Made by a program: the position numbers and the translations under genes
NCBI GenBank assembly: GCA_946540705.1
Contig: CAMNJD010000354.1
Location: 1 to 8,910, forward strand
DNA length: 8,910 bases
Source of the DNA: an uncultured Ruminococcus sp.
Lineage (GTDB): Bacteria; Bacillota; Clostridia; Oscillospirales; Ruminococcaceae
Reading direction: 5' to 3'
Notes under the pieces: generated by a model
The model's input: only the letters and a program-made list of their open reading frames with translations
Database searches by the model: none
What the model was told of the DNA's origin: nothing
Shown: in pieces, positions 6,934 to 8,910 of the stretch
How positions within the stretch are numbered: the first letter of the stretch is position 1
Layout: every line of letters starts with the position of its first letter

Positions 6934-8910
6934 ATGGTATTATGCAGTAATTGTAAGAAACGCCCGGCTGTTGTCTTTATTACGTCCATGCACGGGACCG
7001 AGAAGAAGAACGAAGGCTTTTGCCTGGTTTGTGCGAAAAAGCTGAATATTCCGCAGGTCGCTGAATATATGGAGCACATGGGCATCTCGGATGAGGATAT
7101 CGAGATGATGAGTGACCAGATGATGGATCTGATGGATGACGATAATTTTGAAATGGGCGGTGCGAGCACGCTGCCCGGATTCATTCAGCGTTTGTTTACC
7201 GACCGTCCGGTCAAGGAGGAGGAAAAACGGGAAGAAAAGCGCGAGGAACCGCTGAAGTCGAATACCGGATTCCCCAAGCGCGGAGAAAAGCCGCAGGATT
7301 CCGGAAGCGGCCGTGAACGGAAAAAGCGTCATGAAAAGCAGAAAGAGCCGAAGTATCTCGGCAGCTATTGCACAAATCTCAGCAAAAAAGCTGAGGAAGG
7401 GCAGATGGACGGCGTAATCGGCCGTGATGCAGAGATCGCGCGCGTCATTCAGATACTGTCACGCCGCCAGAAGAATAATCCCTGCCTGATCGGTGAGCCG
7501 GGTGTCGGAAAAACAGCCGTTGCAGAGGGCATTGCTCAGCGGATTGCTTCCGGTGATGTTCCGTTCCATCTGAAGGACAAAAAGCTGTATCTCCTTGACA
7601 TGACCGCACTTGTCGCCGGCACCCAGTTCCGCGGACAGTTTGAGAGCCGCGTGAAGGGACTGGTCGAGGAGGTCAAGGAGCAGGGGAATGTTATCCTGTT
7701 TATTGACGAGATCCACAGTCTGGTCGGCGCAGGCGATTCCGAGGGCTCGATGAATGCTGCAAATATCCTGAAGCCTGCACTTTCCCGCGGCGAGGTTCAG
7801 GTCATCGGTGCGACAACATTTACGGAATACCGCAAATACATTGAGAAGGACGGCGCACTGGAACGCCGGTTCCAGCCTGTAAAAGTCGATGAACCGACTG
7901 TCGAAGATACCGTTGAGATCCTCAAGGGCGTTGCGAAGTATTATGAACAGTTCCACCGGGTCAGCATCTCTCCCGCGATGCTCCGGCTCTGCGCAGTGCT
8001 CTCTGAGCGCTATATCACCGACCGTTTTCTGCCGGATAAGGCAATCGACCTGCTGGATGAGAGCTGCGCATATGTCAGCATCCGTCATCCCGAGCTGACT
8101 GAGCTTGAGCGGCTCGAAAAGGAGATCGCTGAGCGTGAGGAGGAGGTCGAGGATATCGAATCGGACAGCAATCCGGATTATCAGCAGCTTCAGATGAAAA
8201 AGGGTGAACTCATTCCGCTGAAGGCAAGACAGAAGGAGCTGACGGAAAACCCGGTCAGCGTTTCGGTCGAAGCCGGCGATCTGGCACATGTCATTGAGAT
8301 CTGGACGGGTATTCCGGCCAATAAGATCGAGGAGACAGAATACGCAAAGCTCCGTGACCTTGAAGCGCATCTGAGTGAGCACATCATCGGTCAGGAGGAG
8401 GCAATCAAAGCGCTGACCCGTGCAATCAAGCGCAGCCGTGTGCAAATGTCTGCACGCCGCAGACCGGCGTCGTTTATCTTTGTCGGCCCGACCGGTGTCG
8501 GCAAGACGGAATTGGTCAAGGTGCTCTCCAATGAGCTGTTTGATTCGACGGAACCGCTGATTCGCCTTGACATGACGGAGTACATGGAAAAGCATGCAGT
8601 TTCCCGCATGATCGGTTCGCCTCCGGGCTACGTCGGCTATGATGAGGCCGGTCAGCTTACGGAAAAGGTGCGCCGCAGACCGTATTCCGTGATATTGTTT
8701 GATGAGATCGAAAAGGCGCATCCGGATGTCATGAATCTGCTGCTGCAAATTCTGGATGAGGGTCATATTGATGATGCACAGGGCAGAAATATCAACTTTG
8801 AGAATACGATCATTATAATGACCTCGAATGCAGGCAGTACCGACAAGAGTACCGGTGTCGGCTTTAACCGTACAGAGGAGGAAATCTCCAGCGAAAAGGC
8901 ACTGAAGGCG
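6934..8910 (+). CDS. ClpE-type AAA+ ATPase with N-terminal zinc finger (ClpC/ClpE family; 3' end outside window)
   Basis: This is a Hsp100/Clp unfoldase that probably feeds substrates to ClpP. The reading frame stays open for 659 codons to the window edge. Residues 4-33 hold a four-cysteine zinc finger (C4-x2-C7 and C30-x2-C33), as in ClpE, in place of the paired Clp-N repeats of ClpC. A Met-rich acidic stretch (46-74) and a Lys/Glu-rich linker (about 94-140) follow. The first AAA+ module has Walker A GEPGVGKT (187-194), Walker B ILFIDE (254-259), pore loop GTQFRGQFE (229-237) and arginine-finger LERRF (309-313). A middle coiled segment (about 390-445) only loosely resembles a UVR motif. The second module has Walker A GPTGVGKT (518-525), pore loop GYVGY (565-569) and Walker B VILFDE (586-591). 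The loop V642-G643-F644-N645 matches the ClpP-docking VGF of ClpC. No CtsR or CIRCE operator was seen upstream. Confidence 0.93.
   Translation, partial: MVLCSNCKKRPAVVFITSMHGTEKKNEGFCLVCAKKLNIPQVAEYMEHMGISDEDIEMMSDQMMDLMDDDNFEMGGASTLPGFIQRLFTDRPVKEEEKREEKREEPLKSNTGFPKRGEKPQDSGSGRERKKRHEKQKEPKYLGSYCTNLSKKAEEGQMDGVIGRDAEIARVIQILSRRQKNNPCLIGEPGVGKTAVAEGIAQRIASGDVPFHLKDKKLYLLDMTALVAGTQFRGQFESRVKGLVEEVKEQGNVILFIDEIHSLVGAGDSEGSMNAANILKPALSRGEVQVIGATTFTEYRKYIEKDGALERRFQPVKVDEPTVEDTVEILKGVAKYYEQFHRVSISPAMLRLCAVLSERYITDRFLPDKAIDLLDESCAYVSIRHPELTELERLEKEIAEREEEVEDIESDSNPDYQQLQMKKGELIPLKARQKELTENPVSVSVEAGDLAHVIEIWTGIPANKIEETEYAKLRDLEAHLSEHIIGQEEAIKALTRAIKRSRVQMSARRRPASFIFVGPTGVGKTELVKVLSNELFDSTEPLIRLDMTEYMEKHAVSRMIGSPPGYVGYDEAGQLTEKVRRRPYSVILFDEIEKAHPDVMNLLLQILDEGHIDDAQGRNINFENTIIIMTSNAGSTDKSTGVGFNRTEEEISSEKALKA

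Noticed and set aside
7459..8766. A 435-codon open frame on the minus strand opposite the Clp ATPase
   Set aside because: The protein it would encode is rich in His, Cys and Arg with no recognisable domain, and the plus strand carries an unmistakable AAA+ protein. Long antisense frames are common opposite conserved GC-rich genes.
8812..8819. ATTATAAT, a -10-like site on both strands within the Clp gene
   Set aside because: No -35-like hexamer at suitable distance on either strand.

Overview
The window reads as a tightly packed, single-strand (+) gene block from a bacterial chromosome, most likely a Gram-positive Clostridia member of the Ruminococcus/Oscillospiraceae kind. That assignment is an inference from four things: the group II ECF module next to truA (a classic Firmicutes order), strong AGGAGG-type ribosome binding sites, a YfhO-family membrane protein, and a ClpE-type zinc-finger Clp ATPase. 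The DNA is moderately GC-rich with heavy use of CTG, GGC and CCG codons. No phage, transposon, CRISPR, tRNA or rRNA signal was seen, and no stretch over 300 bases lacks a gene.

Layout. Positions 1-511 hold the C-terminal part of the energizing ATPase EcfA2, overlapping ecfT (505-1314), the shared membrane component of ECF vitamin/metal transporters. A large YfhO-family polytopic membrane protein (1317-3920) sits between ecfT and truA (TTG start at 3923, end 4693). The usual Firmicutes order has truA directly after ecfT, so YfhO looks like an insertion into that order. Next come a single-pass membrane protein resembling the DUF5711 family (4714-5910), a CvpA-like four-helix membrane protein (5965-6876), and a Clp ATPase with an N-terminal four-cysteine zinc finger that runs off the right edge (6934 onward). 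Gaps between genes run from -7 to +57 bases, so read-through transcription of the whole block is likely.

How the genes may work together. EcfA2 and EcfT form the energy-coupling module for substrate-specific S components encoded elsewhere. YfhO proteins are GT-C-like membrane enzymes linked to sugar modification of cell-surface polymers. TruA makes pseudouridine in the tRNA anticodon arm. The DUF5711-like and CvpA-like proteins are envelope proteins of unknown role. The Clp ATPase has both AAA+ modules and a ClpP-docking loop, so it probably unfolds substrates for ClpP. I see no single pathway joining them.

Most notable signals. (1) A perfect consensus sigma-70/sigma-A promoter (TTGACA, 17 bases, TATAAT) lies inside the DUF5711-like coding sequence and could drive the CvpA-like and Clp genes separately. 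(2) The Clp ATPase has an unusual N-terminal layout: zinc finger, Met-rich acidic stretch, charged linker, with no canonical Clp-N domain. (3) EcfT has Cys-Arg-Cys at its second coupling motif. (4) The DUF5711-like ectodomain has a cluster of seven cysteines. No convincing wholly new biological system was found; most of the window is conserved core-type gene content.
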